In this document: positions 35,393-44,336 of the stretch, piece by piece | Layout: every line of letters starts with the position of its first letter | Position numbering within the stretch: position 1 is the first letter of the stretch | DNA from: Echinicola pacifica DSM 19836 | Lineage (GTDB): Bacteria; Bacteroidota; Bacteroidia; Cytophagales; Cyclobacteriaceae | Reading direction: 5' to 3' | Length of the DNA: 64,000 nt | Assembly (NCBI RefSeq): GCF_000373245.1 | Contig: NZ_KB890739.1 | Span: 472,441 to 536,440, forward strand | Position numbers and translations under genes: made by a program | Notes under the pieces: model-generated | What the model saw: the letters and a program-made list of their open reading frames with translations, nothing else | The model's database searches: none | Told to the model about the DNA's origin: nothing

Positions 35393-35864
35393 GGTGCATA
35401 GTGCTTTATCGTTCACAGTCAGGGAGGCTTAGACTAAGGATCCATAGGAGTTTCCTCCTATCGTCGGAAAGGTGTACTATTTATTTCGAGGAGGTATCTG
35501 TGAGTCTATCGATTAAACGGTATGAAATGACCTAGGCTTGGTATTCGAATAAGTGGGAGAAGCCTATACGGGTCGAAGCTGCGACTGGAAAGCAATATAT
35601 TTTATGGAAATAAAAAATAGAGGAATCCATGAGACGATAGGCATCATGGCTTCCGGGTGGTTGTGGGGAAATAGCTCAGAACAGAATTTTTTTTATTAAC
35701 CTCTAGATTTATAGAGCTCTGTCGATGTCGTGCTGTGGGGGCAGGCCCAAAAAAATGACCGTACAAATAGGTGCAAAATTGTAAACTTCCAAACCTAAAT
35801 GGAAGCTAGGCGATTTTTGATTAATAGCATTCAGGCTATAGGCTGAGCGGGTATATCCTTTGGA
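35393..35864. other. Intergenic region without recognisable gene
   Basis: A 472-bp gap between the gamma-carbonic anhydrase gene and the 3' end of cydB. I see one perfect small hairpin (ATAGGAG 35444-35450, loop TTTC, CTCCTAT 35455-35461) and a CTTCC/GGAAG pair near 35786-35805. Neither has a T tract. No convincing reading frame, promoter or repeat was found. Confidence 0.5.
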
Positions 35865-36884
35865 TTAATTTAATTTCTTGACTGAAACGGGTTGTTTTTG
35901 GAAGCTATAAATTAAATAAAATAGGGCGGGGAGAATGAATAAACTGCCTATCAGCAGGGCCATCGCGAGGCTAAAGATCGTGGATTCGCCGGCGGCGGCA
36001 CCTTCCAAGGAAATGGCCCCATTGCGGAAAATAATAAAGTCGGGATGCTGGCTGGCACCCAGGGTCAATAGGATCATCGTGATTTGAAAGCCCACCATTA
36101 TCCTTGGCCAATATACTTTCTTTTTTCGGAGCATTATCCAAGTGATTGGCAGGGCCAGGGTGGCTGCAATCATAGCGATAAAACCAATCGGATGGCTAAG
36201 GAGCTCTGTAAACAATCGGATTCCCTGTAATTCGCCCACTAAGAAAACCAAAGCCCCCGAGACCACGGCCAGCATATTCATTCGAAATGCTTTTTGCCGG
36301 AAAAGGTCTCTGTCTTCTACGGTATTGGCTTCGCCAATAAGATATACGGCGGCCATAAATCCGCAAAGCACTACAGTGAATAGGCCTACAGAAACAGGGA
36401 ACCACCCTAGCCAAGGCTGGATATAAGCACTGAAGAAGTCTTGGGCCTCGGTATCTATCCTTCCTGATATGGCTGTGCCCGCTAGGATTCCCAGAAAAAA
36501 GGGAGTCATAAAGGAGGAATAAACGAAAATCGCATTGTAGATCTTTTGGAAATAATCTTCTACAGGATCATAATGCCTGAATATAAATGCCGTTCCCCTC
36601 GCTATAATTCCCACCAATAATAAGGAAAGCGGGATGTGTAAATAAACAGAGGTGAAGGTATAAATCTCTGGAAAGCCCACAAACAGGATGACAATGGCGA
36701 TAATCAACCACATATGATTTGCCTCCCAAATGGGCCCAATAGCCTGATACGTGAGCAAACGGGTGCGCTCTTTTAGAGATCCCCTAGAAAATAACTCGAT
36801 GATACCCGCACCAAAATCAGCCCCACCAAAAAGCAGGTAGAACAAAATGGATACATACAAAAAGGCTACAACAACATAAAACAT
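35865..36884 (-). CDS. cydB: Cytochrome bd ubiquinol/menaquinol oxidase subunit II
   Basis: This 339-residue integral membrane protein has eight or nine hydrophobic segments. Together with CydA it forms the high-affinity bd oxidase that oxidises quinol and reduces O2. Family features: the N-terminal LFGGADFGAGIIELF (about 18-32), IGPIWEANHMWLI (about 49-61) and the internal RGTAFIFRHYDP. Starts 3 nt after cydA, so one operon. Likely partner quinol is menaquinol from the men genes that follow. Confidence 0.94.
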   Translation of the reverse strand: MFYVVVAFLYVSILFYLLFGGADFGAGIIELFSRGSLKERTRLLTYQAIGPIWEANHMWLIIAIVILFVGFPEIYTFTSVYLHIPLSLLLVGIIARGTAFIFRHYDPVEDYFQKIYNAIFVYSSFMTPFFLGILAGTAISGRIDTEAQDFFSAYIQPWLGWFPVSVGLFTVVLCGFMAAVYLIGEANTVEDRDLFRQKAFRMNMLAVVSGALVFLVGELQGIRLFTELLSHPIGFIAMIAATLALPITWIMLRKKKVYWPRIMVGFQITMILLTLGASQHPDFIIFRNGAISLEGAAAGESTIFSLAMALLIGSLFILPALFYLIYSFQKQPVSVKKLN

Positions 36885-36887
36885 GGC

Positions 36888-38213
36888 TTAGGTATTTGAG
36901 GCGAAGGGTTCGTTTTTGGTTTTGTCGAGGTTCTTAATCTGCCGATAAAGCAGCAGGCTGACGATGCCTGCCAAGGAAATATAGATCAGAGAATAGAGGA
37001 TAAAAGACCAGACGATGCCTGGCATAGGAGTCACTGCGTCTTCGGTCTTCATGATGCCGTGCAATATCCATGGCTGCCGACCTACCTCGGTCACCACCCA
37101 GCCTGCTTCCACGGCGATGAAGCCCAGTGGGGTCAGGAATGCGATCAGCTTCAGGTAAGAGGGGTGATGGATATAGGACTTCTTTCTCCACTGGCCAAAG
37201 AGCCAGGTGATACCTGTAAGCATCAGGATCATCCCGCAGGCTACCATAATCTGGAAGGCAAAATGCGTCACAGTAACTGGCGGTTGCTCATCGGCGGGAA
37301 TCTGATCCAGCCCTATTACCTCCGCTTCAAAGTCCCCATGGGCAAGGAAACTCAATGCCCCCGGGATTTTTATGGCATAGTTTACCGTTTTATTTTCTTC
37401 ATCAGGAATACCACCAATGATAAGCGGGGCACCTTTTTCGGTATGATAATGAGCTTCCATTGCGGCTAATTTGGCAGGCTGTCGTTCTGCCACGTCTTTG
37501 GCGGAGATATCGCCACTGATAGGCTGAAGTATTGCGGCCACTGCCCCTAGCGTCAATGCTATTTTTAATGCACTTCGGTGAATTTCCTGATTTTTGCCCT
37601 TTGTTAGCATCCAGGCATGGATACCCGCCACCGCAAATCCTGTGGCTACAAATGCCGCCAAAATCATGTGCAGAGCCTGCGAAAACCAGGCATCATTAAA
37701 CATCGCAGCAATAGGGTCAATATTTAGGTACTGGCCATCGATATAGTCAAAGCCCGCCGGACTATTCATCCAGGCATTGGCTGCCACCACCAATATCCCA
37801 GAAGCCAAGCCGCTGACTCCCACGACCACCCCTGTAAACCAGTGAAACCAGGGACGAAACTTCTCCCAACCATATAAATAAAATCCCAGTGCTATCGCCT
37901 CAATGAAAAAGGCAGTGCCCTCCAAAGAAAATGGCATTCCAAAAATTGGCCCCGCATGCTTCATGAATTCCGGCCATAGTAAGCCCAATTCGAAGGAAAG
38001 CATGGTACCTGAAACTGCTCCGGTGACAAAGAAAATGGCGACCCCCTTACTCCAAGCTTTCGTGAGGGTTTTATATTTGTCCTTACCAGTTTTTAAGTAT
38101 TTGTAATGGGAAATAGCCATAAAGAAAGGCATGATCATTCCTATACAGGCAAAAATAATGTGGAATCCCAGTGATAAAGCCATTTGCGACCTCGCGGCCA
38201 TTAAATCATCCAT
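36888..38213 (-). CDS. cydA: Cytochrome bd oxidase subunit I
   Basis: This 441-residue membrane protein carries haems b558, b595 and d. Seen: the start ARSQMALSLGFHIIFACIGM with the haem-ligand His18, WSKGVAIFFVTGAVSGT, the GRQPWILHG motif at about 370-378 and the second haem His in SQALHMILAAF. The Q-loop is short, so the protein belongs to the shorter CydA class (E. coli CydA is 522 residues). First gene of cydAB. The 111-bp gap to menE contains a 5-bp inverted repeat (TACCT/AGGTA, 38275-38289) and no clear FNR-type site. Confidence 0.95.
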   Translation of the reverse strand: MDDLMAARSQMALSLGFHIIFACIGMIMPFFMAISHYKYLKTGKDKYKTLTKAWSKGVAIFFVTGAVSGTMLSFELGLLWPEFMKHAGPIFGMPFSLEGTAFFIEAIALGFYLYGWEKFRPWFHWFTGVVVGVSGLASGILVVAANAWMNSPAGFDYIDGQYLNIDPIAAMFNDAWFSQALHMILAAFVATGFAVAGIHAWMLTKGKNQEIHRSALKIALTLGAVAAILQPISGDISAKDVAERQPAKLAAMEAHYHTEKGAPLIIGGIPDEENKTVNYAIKIPGALSFLAHGDFEAEVIGLDQIPADEQPPVTVTHFAFQIMVACGMILMLTGITWLFGQWRKKSYIHHPSYLKLIAFLTPLGFIAVEAGWVVTEVGRQPWILHGIMKTEDAVTPMPGIVWSFILYSLIYISLAGIVSLLLYRQIKNLDKTKNEPFASNT

Positions 38214-38324
38214 ATCAGCAATGTTAAAAATCGTTAAAACCTTCTAATTATTACGTGTACTTCCCCTAAGTGTTTACCTCCGAAAGGTAGGAAATAAAGG
38301 AGGATTCCTTATGGTTTTATTGTT

Positions 38325-39419
38325 TTATTGATCCTCTTTGGCTTTTTCTAATGCCAAGCTTAAACTCTCCTTCCTCTTGATTTTACTAGATGGGGTGCTA
38401 GCGAAATTTTCTATAAATAACACTTTTTTTGGGCGGTGGTATTTTTCTAATTGCTCAGCCATACCTTCCATTAATTGCCCTATTAGATCTGACGCTTCTG
38501 CGCCTTCAATGAGCAGGACGACTTCCTCTCCCCATTTTTCATGGGCTGCTCCTGCAATGATATAACGTGTGCCCGGAAATAAATCATTCATAAGTCCTGC
38601 TATCTTTTGCTCCACGATTTCTGGTTGGATTTTTACTCCCCCCGAGTTAATGGTGAAATCAGATCGACCCAGCCAATGGAAGCGGTCTGTGCCTATGATC
38701 TCCACCCTGTCATGCGTGTGGAGGCGCTGCTCTGCCATAGGAGCATCAATAATCAGCTGGCCATCTTCACTGGTGTTTATTACCACGCCAGGAAGGACCT
38801 GATAAATCAGCGGGAGGCTGCCGGTGATTTCCGCCAGGGCTATATGCGAGACAGTTTCTGTCATGCCATAGGTCTGATAGGCTTTTATAGGAATCTGGCT
38901 GAGGGCTAGCTGGACTTGGGAGGAGAGGGGAGCTCCACCAATGATCAGCTTTGCGATCGATTGAAGTTTCTGTTTTTCTGCCGGCTTCATGAGACAGTTT
39001 TCCACCTGTGCAGGTACCATCGCCACGAAATCCCAATACTGCTGTGCGGAAAAAGTAGCTAAAGGAAGCCCCTCAGGCTCTCTAAGATGCAATAGGCTGT
39101 CCCATTCCATGGCTCGGACTAGCATCATTCTTCCCGCAATCATGCTGGTATTTAGGCAGCAGAGTAAGGTGCTATTGACAGGGATTTCAAAAAACGCACC
39201 GGTGGCCGCTGCGCTGATTTGCATTTGACGGCGAGAAACCGTTATGGTCTTGGGATTGCCTGTGGAGCCGGAGGTCTGTAGCTGAAATTCAGCTTTGCCA
39301 TTCAGCCATTCCTGACAAAAGTCCAGGGTTTCCGAAAGGTATTGACTATGCATTGGCCAATGCCCCCCCTTGATCATGTCAAATGATATTTCCTGACCTT
39401 CAAAAATTATCTTTCCCAT
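38325..39419 (-). CDS. menE: o-Succinylbenzoate-CoA ligase, short form
   Basis: This 364-residue AMP-binding enzyme activates o-succinylbenzoate for ring closure by MenB. Seen: P-loop FQLQTSGSTGNPKTI (about 46-60), IGGAPLSSQ, the adenylation core YQTYGMTETVSHIALAE (about 180-196) and HWLGRSDFTINSGGVKIQPE near the C-terminus. It is shorter than MenE of Proteobacteria (about 450), lacking part of the N-terminal subdomain, as in other Bacteroidota. The men context supports the assignment over a generic acyl-CoA ligase. menC, often its neighbour, is absent here. Confidence 0.88.
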   Translation of the reverse strand: MGKIIFEGQEISFDMIKGGHWPMHSQYLSETLDFCQEWLNGKAEFQLQTSGSTGNPKTITVSRRQMQISAAATGAFFEIPVNSTLLCCLNTSMIAGRMMLVRAMEWDSLLHLREPEGLPLATFSAQQYWDFVAMVPAQVENCLMKPAEKQKLQSIAKLIIGGAPLSSQVQLALSQIPIKAYQTYGMTETVSHIALAEITGSLPLIYQVLPGVVINTSEDGQLIIDAPMAEQRLHTHDRVEIIGTDRFHWLGRSDFTINSGGVKIQPEIVEQKIAGLMNDLFPGTRYIIAGAAHEKWGEEVVLLIEGAEASDLIGQLMEGMAEQLEKYHRPKKVLFIENFASTPSSKIKRKESLSLALEKAKEDQ

Positions 39420-39732
39420 TGCAATCCTTATTTTCTGCTAAAATACTAAAATATGAGCTCTCCCAAGGCTTTTAGACCAGTAAAGCTAAGCTGGATTTAA
39501 GGATTCGGGAATTCCTGTACAAAGGACAAGCGCCTATGGTTGGTTCTGCCTGAGCTGTAGTAATAGGTTGGAAAGAGCAGTCGTGGGAGGAGTAGTCCCT
39601 TGAGCAGAGAATAGGGCTATGTATTCGGCCGTCTGCGTTGGGTTAGATACAAAATCAAATAGAATTATGCTTAATCGGCGGCAGGCTATTATCTTGCATA
39701 TAAATTAAGTTTAGTCATAAATCGATAAAAAT
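39420..39732. other. Divergent menE-menB intergenic region
   Basis: A 313-bp gap holding both promoters. No exact TTTG/TAnnTTTG pair is visible; the menB side has only a poor TTATCTTG-like element near 39691. No reading frame or strong fold was found. Confidence 0.5.
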
Positions 39733-40566
39733 ATGGAATGGAAGGTAGTTAAAGAGTTTGAAGATATTACCTACAAGAAATGTGGAGGTGTGGCACGAAT
39801 AGCTTTTAACAGACCGGAGGTTAGAAATGCTTTTCGTCCAAAGACCACTAGTGAGTTGTTCGAGGCTTTTTTGGATGCCAGAGAAGATACTTCCATTGGG
39901 GTGGTATTGCTTTCTGCTGAGGGACCTTCTCCAAAGGATGGGGTGTATTCCTTTTGCAGTGGAGGCGACCAAAAAGCCCGTGGCCAGCAAGGCTACGTGG
40001 GAGAGGACGGAATGCATCGACTTAACATCTTAGAGGTGCAGCGATTGATTCGCTTTATGCCTAAGGTGGTGATCGCCGTGGTGCCAGGATGGGCCGTGGG
40101 TGGTGGACATAGCCTGCATGTGATTTGTGACCTGACCTTAGCCAGTAAGGAGCATGCGATTTTTAAGCAAACTGATGCTGATGTGACTAGCTTTGATGGA
40201 GGTTATGGATCTGCTTACCTTGCTAAAATGGTGGGCCAAAAAAGAGCTCGGGAAATCTTCTTCTTAGGTAGAAATTATTCCGCTCAGGAAGCCTATGATA
40301 TGGGGATGGTCAATGCGGTAGTGCCTCATGAGGAATTAGAGAATACTGCTTTTGACTGGGCTCAGGAAATACTCGAAAAGTCACCTACCTCGATCAAAAT
40401 GCTGAAATTCGCCTTTAATCTAACAGATGATGGAATGGTGGGCCAGCAGGTTTTTGCGGGTGAAGCCACTCGATTGACTTATATGACCGAGGAAGCCAAA
40501 GAAGGTCGTAATGCCTTTTTGGAGAAAAGAAAACCTAATTTTAAAGATATCAAATGGATTCCGTAA
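39733..40566 (+). CDS. menB: 1,4-Dihydroxy-2-naphthoyl-CoA synthase
   Basis: This 277-residue crotonase-fold enzyme cyclises o-succinylbenzoyl-CoA. Seen: RIAFNRPEVRNAFRP (about 22-36), FCSGGDQKARG (oxyanion region), VVPGWAVGGGHSLHVICDLTLAS, SFDGGYGSAYLAK and the C-terminal YMTEEAKEGRNAFLEKRKP. The text QTDADV carries Asp where E. coli MenB has Gly (QTGPKV). This is the mark of type II MenB, whose Asp side chain replaces bound bicarbonate as catalytic base. Divergent from menE and followed by a terminator, so it is transcribed alone. Confidence 0.95.
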   Translation: MEWKVVKEFEDITYKKCGGVARIAFNRPEVRNAFRPKTTSELFEAFLDAREDTSIGVVLLSAEGPSPKDGVYSFCSGGDQKARGQQGYVGEDGMHRLNILEVQRLIRFMPKVVIAVVPGWAVGGGHSLHVICDLTLASKEHAIFKQTDADVTSFDGGYGSAYLAKMVGQKRAREIFFLGRNYSAQEAYDMGMVNAVVPHEELENTAFDWAQEILEKSPTSIKMLKFAFNLTDDGMVGQQVFAGEATRLTYMTEEAKEGRNAFLEKRKPNFKDIKWIP

Positions 40567-40624
40567 GGAGCATTTACCTGGATAGAAATCTTTAATAGGC
40601 TAGCCTAAAGAAAAAATATAAATG

Positions 40625-40665
40625 GGACCTGCATGAAGCTTTATAGTTTTGCAGGTCCTTTTTTT
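40625..40665 (+). terminator. Rho-independent terminator of menB
   Basis: An 8-bp stem (GGACCTGC at 40625-40632, GCAGGTCC at 40651-40658) with an 18-nt loop and a run of seven T, 58 nt past the menB stop. Confidence 0.85.
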
Positions 40666-40680
40666 ACTGCTATATTTTTG
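40648..40680 (+). promoter_or_regulatory. Consensus Bacteroidota promoter facing a gene relic
   Basis: TTTG (40648-40651), a 21-nt spacer and TATTTTTG (40673-40680) match the TTTG-N19-23-TAnnTTTG consensus without a mismatch, the best such match I found in the window. The -33 element lies in the loop end of the menB terminator. The predicted start near 40686 is about 10 nt before the ATG of the truncated frame at 40697. Confidence 0.7.
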
Positions 40681-40696
40681 ATAACTCTATTAAGCC

Positions 40697-40810
40697 ATGA
40701 AAAAAAGCATCCTTTTAGCTACCGGCATATTTATTTTTCAATAGGCTCAGAAACAGCCATCGCTGAACCAAATTGCAGATTCCCAAAAAGCAGCAGCATT
40801 TCCTTATATA
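40697..40810 (+). pseudogene. Relic of an exported-protein gene with in-frame amber stop
   Basis: ATG at 40697 opens MKKSILLATGIFIFQ, a good signal-peptide start with a lysine pair and hydrophobic core. TAG interrupts at 40742-40744. The same frame continues AQKQPSLNQIADSQKAAAFP-YIK, where A-Q is what one expects at a Bacteroidota signal-cleavage site. TGA ends it at 40814-40816, close to the 3' end of convergent menD (40842). The most economical reading is the 5' remnant of a secreted-protein gene that gained a stop and lost its body by deletion. A 15-residue leader peptide is the alternative. I cannot name the parent family. Confidence 0.55.
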
Positions 40811-40841
40811 AAATGATCCTTATTGCCAGACATTTATAATC

Positions 40842-42539
40842 TTAGGAGACCTGTCCGGAATTTTGAAATCCTGCCTTTAGCTTTGCTTTAATTTCTTTCA
40901 GAATGCTCGTATTATTTTTACTGTCAGTGATGACTTCTATGATTTTTGGCTGAACGGAAGGCTGAAAGAAACCGTCCAGAGCTTTCAGGTAATCCTCCTC
41001 CAGAGTCACTTGTTTATAGTGAAAGTTAAATTCCCGAGCTAGATTCTCCGCGCTTAGCGCCTGCTTGGTCTCAAAGAACTCTTCCAGCTCAGGCTGCATG
41101 GCAGGCCCATCGATGATCCTGAATATGCCGCCAGCATGGTTGTTTAAGAGGATAACTCTTAGGTTATTAAATGTGTAGTTGTTCCAAAAGGCATTTCTAT
41201 CATAGAAGAAGGCCATATCTCCTGTGATCAGTGTCACCATTTCCTTGGTGGTGAAGGTACATCCCACGGCAGTGGAGTTTGAGCCATCGATTCCGCTGGT
41301 ACCCCTGTTGCATATCACTTCCTGGGGGCGGGGGCCAAGGAAATTGACATACCGTACCGCCATACTGTTGGCGAGGTGGAGTTTGGATTTTCCAGGCATC
41401 AGGCTTAAGGCCTGGTGAATAGCTTTCCACTCGCCAAACTCCGCATGGGATAGTTCTTGCTTTAGCCTATCGGCCAAATGCTGATCGCACTGTGTCCAAT
41501 ACTCCTGGAAATGGGGGTCGTTTTTACTTATATTTTGACCCAAAAAGGTGAGAAAAGAGGCTGGGTCTGCGAATAGTTGCTTCGTCAAGCCCTGATAAGT
41601 GTCGGGAATATAGCCGTTTGGTCTGATGTGCCAGTGCTCTGCTCCGCTACTACGGAGGAAAAGCTTCAGTGATTTGGAAATAATAGACTTGCCAAAGCTT
41701 ATAATTAAATCAGGAGACAGCTTCTCCGCTTCAGCGACAGGGATAAATTGATCATGATAGTTGATACTATGTTCTGACTGGAGGTTGCTAATGGTGTCAG
41801 TGACCACCACGGCCCGCTGTTCCATCATTAGTTGATCGAGCAATTGCTGTAATTTTGGATTGGGCCTTTGTTGTCCCGGCACTATCAAAATCCGGGAATA
41901 GCGTTCGAGCTGGTTTTTGAGTTGGATCTTCTGATCTTCTGTCAATGCACCTCCGGAATGGACCTGATCAACGCTAGGCAAGGGTAAGGAATAATTGAAT
42001 TTTTCGGTGGCTGAGGGGTAAAAAGGTTCTCTCAGTGGGATGTTGATATGGACGGGTCCTGCGGGATAAGCCGCGGCAATATTAATGGCTTCATTACTGA
42101 TGCGATGAGCATGCCAGGACTGGTCCGGATGGCTGAAGGCATCGGGAAATCGGAAGTCCTTCTTGATATGATTTCCATAGATTTTTTCCTGACGTATGGT
42201 CTGCCCATCCCATTGATCGATCCATTCGGTGGGTCTATCGGCGGTGATGACGATTAGGGGTATTTCCTGAAAATAAGCTTCGGCCACCGCGGGAGCATAA
42301 TTTAAGGAGGCAGTACCGCTGCTGCAGACCAGCACGACTGGTTTTTGGGTTTGCTGGGCCATTCCTAGAGCAATAAATGCCGCCGAACGTTCGTCAGAAA
42401 TCGTCCTGCAATGCATTTCCGGATGGCGGGCAAAGGCCAATGTGATAGGTGCACAGCGAGAGCCAGGCGATAGAATCACGTTCTTTACTCCTTTGCGGGC
42501 ACAGATCGCCACAAGATCTACTATGGGTTGGATAATCAT
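40842..42539 (-). CDS. menD: 2-Succinyl-5-enolpyruvyl-6-hydroxy-3-cyclohexene-1-carboxylate synthase
   Basis: This 565-residue thiamine-diphosphate enzyme joins isochorismate and 2-oxoglutarate, the first committed menaquinone step. Seen: ILSPGSRCAPITLAFARHPE (about 22-41), DERSAAFIALGMA with the TPP-activating Glu, SSGTASLNYAPAVAEA, NRGTSGIDGSNSTAVG (about 410-425) and the TPP/Mg motif GDMAFFYDRNAFWNN. Second in a menI-menF-menD run, 6 nt behind menF. Confidence 0.95.
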   Translation of the reverse strand: MIIQPIVDLVAICARKGVKNVILSPGSRCAPITLAFARHPEMHCRTISDERSAAFIALGMAQQTQKPVVLVCSSGTASLNYAPAVAEAYFQEIPLIVITADRPTEWIDQWDGQTIRQEKIYGNHIKKDFRFPDAFSHPDQSWHAHRISNEAINIAAAYPAGPVHINIPLREPFYPSATEKFNYSLPLPSVDQVHSGGALTEDQKIQLKNQLERYSRILIVPGQQRPNPKLQQLLDQLMMEQRAVVVTDTISNLQSEHSINYHDQFIPVAEAEKLSPDLIISFGKSIISKSLKLFLRSSGAEHWHIRPNGYIPDTYQGLTKQLFADPASFLTFLGQNISKNDPHFQEYWTQCDQHLADRLKQELSHAEFGEWKAIHQALSLMPGKSKLHLANSMAVRYVNFLGPRPQEVICNRGTSGIDGSNSTAVGCTFTTKEMVTLITGDMAFFYDRNAFWNNYTFNNLRVILLNNHAGGIFRIIDGPAMQPELEEFFETKQALSAENLAREFNFHYKQVTLEEDYLKALDGFFQPSVQPKIIEVITDSKNNTSILKEIKAKLKAGFQNSGQVS

Positions 42540-42545
42540 TTATTG

Positions 42546-43748
42546 CTATTGAAAGAATTTGCCAATAATATTACATTTGAGACTCGTCTCCTCCCATTCT
42601 TTTTCGGGAACAGAGTCTTCCGTCACTCCTGCGCCAGCATAGAGGATTACATGATCTCCTTGCAGCTGAGCGGTTCTTAGGTTGACATAGATCGTCGTTT
42701 GATCCTCTATATTGACAGGACCCAGGTATCCAGCAAAGAAGGAGCGATCAAAGGTTTCATATTGTGCCAAAAACTCCATAGCCTCCTGTCTCGGACTGCC
42801 ACACACCGCAGAGGTAGGATGAAGTAATTTGAGCATGACAGAGCCCAGTTGAGGGAAATTGGTGGCTTCCATGTCCACTTCAAAATCAGACCTCAAATGT
42901 AATAAGCTTCCTGCCTGCACCGTTTTAGGGCCTATTTCCTTGTATTCACGAAGTCGGATTTTCTTAAAATTATTCACAATATACCTGCTGACTAAGGCCT
43001 GCTCTGCAATCTCCTTTTGTCTCCAGCCGGCATTGGCTAGGGGATCCGGGCCTATCGCTGGCTGCGTGCCCGCCAAGGCCATAGTTTGAAAGTATTTCCC
43101 CTTGGTGCAGATTAAGGTCTCTGGCGTAGCGCCGATCCAACTGCCTACTTTTGGGATATGAAAGAAATTTACAAAGGCCTTGGGATATTCCTGGCATAAA
43201 TTCAGGAAGGTCTTCGCCAAGTCAAAATCTTCCGGCAAGCCTTGGATGATTGTGCGCGCTGGAACAAACTTGGACATGACTCCTTCTTTGATCAATGCCA
43301 TGCCTTTTTTGACCAGCTCTTCGAAATCCTCCATTGTAGTGGATGCTTGCAGTGACCTGCCCTGATTTTCTATAGCTTCGTTTAGCAATGGCTTAATGGC
43401 CAGATTTAGGGTTTTCGGATCGATAGAGATTTCCGGAAGTTCTATTTCTTCATTCTCTGATAAATCAGGGCGAAGGGAAAATTTTATGTGTTTGGAAGCC
43501 TCAAGGAAATAGGCCTTTTCATCGCTTTGATCCGCAAAGGGATGCACGATAAACCCCTTAGGCAATTGCTCAAGCTCAGGGATAAGGCGTTTTATACTTC
43601 CTGAAGAGTCCACGATGATCTCCACCTCATGACTGTCGGGTCTTCGCCATACCGCTATAGGGTGGTTGCCCAGCAGTGCAGCATACAGCCAATGGTTCAG
43701 GATTTGGTCTTGGTGGAGGTGGGTATTATTTTTTGTTAAGGTTTTCAT
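42546..43748 (-). CDS. menF: Isochorismate synthase
   Basis: This 400-residue chorismate-utilising enzyme converts chorismate to isochorismate for MenD. The chorismate-binding domain occupies about 130-395: FVNFFHIPKVGSWIGATPE, ALAGTQPAIG (LAGT where PabB has IKGT), LHPTSAVCGSPRQEAM and DRSFFAGYLGPV. Its ATG shares one base with the menI stop (TAATG on the minus strand at 43750-43746), indicating translational coupling. The menD neighbour separates it from siderophore-type isochorismate synthases. Confidence 0.93.
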   Translation of the reverse strand: MKTLTKNNTHLHQDQILNHWLYAALLGNHPIAVWRRPDSHEVEIIVDSSGSIKRLIPELEQLPKGFIVHPFADQSDEKAYFLEASKHIKFSLRPDLSENEEIELPEISIDPKTLNLAIKPLLNEAIENQGRSLQASTTMEDFEELVKKGMALIKEGVMSKFVPARTIIQGLPEDFDLAKTFLNLCQEYPKAFVNFFHIPKVGSWIGATPETLICTKGKYFQTMALAGTQPAIGPDPLANAGWRQKEIAEQALVSRYIVNNFKKIRLREYKEIGPKTVQAGSLLHLRSDFEVDMEATNFPQLGSVMLKLLHPTSAVCGSPRQEAMEFLAQYETFDRSFFAGYLGPVNIEDQTTIYVNLRTAQLQGDHVILYAGAGVTEDSVPEKEWEETSLKCNIIGKFFQ

Positions 43749-44173
43749 TATTGTTTTTTATCCAATACTGCCAGCGTGATCCTGCTTACGCAGGAAAGAT
43801 CCCCCTCTTCATTATAAATTTTCACCTCCCACACCTGCGTTTTTCTTCCAATATGATAGGGCTTGGCGACCCCCTTTACCTTACCGGACTTCACGGCTTT
43901 GAGGTGATTGGCATTGATCTCCAGCCCTACACAATAATGAAGGTCTGCATCCACGCAACAGGAGGCGGCTACGCTGCCCAAAGTTTCTGCCAACACCAGG
44001 CTGGCTCCACCGTGTAACAAGCCAAGAGGCTGTTTTGTTCGATGATCTACCGGCATGGTCGCCTCAATACTGTCTTCGCCGATGGCGGTAAATTCAATGC
44101 CTAAATACTCTACCATGTTTCCTTGGCCGAGGATGTTTAGGTGGGAGGTGTTGAGGTTTTTAGGAAATATCAT
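43748..44173 (-). CDS. menI: 1,4-Dihydroxy-2-naphthoyl-CoA hydrolase (hotdog thioesterase)
   Basis: This 141-residue hotdog-fold thioesterase frees DHNA from CoA after MenB. The block LLHGGASLVLAETLGSVA (about 52-69; the Glu is the catalytic residue) and the following GLEINANHLKAVKSGKVKGV and PYHIGRKTQVWEVKI closely follow the E. coli MenI/YdiI wording. First gene of menI-menF-menD; its stop overlaps the menF start. The fold is certain; the DHNA-CoA specificity rests on sequence resemblance and operon context. Confidence 0.87.
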   Translation of the reverse strand: MIFPKNLNTSHLNILGQGNMVEYLGIEFTAIGEDSIEATMPVDHRTKQPLGLLHGGASLVLAETLGSVAASCCVDADLHYCVGLEINANHLKAVKSGKVKGVAKPYHIGRKTQVWEVKIYNEEGDLSCVSRITLAVLDKKQ

Positions 44174-44336
44174 GAAATTTGGAATAAAAACGCTTTCTTT
44201 GAATTTATAATGAAATCTTTCTACCTATTCATTGTGAAATGAATAATGTGGCGGATTTTTAAAATCAAATCTCTATCGCTAGGAGAACTTTTTCTTTTAG
44301 TGAAAGACTCGAAATTGAAAACAAAAATACAGAATC

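Noticed and set aside
40633-40839. 68-codon frame downstream of menB
   Set aside because: It begins inside the menB terminator loop and is out of frame with the signal-peptide relic at 40697.
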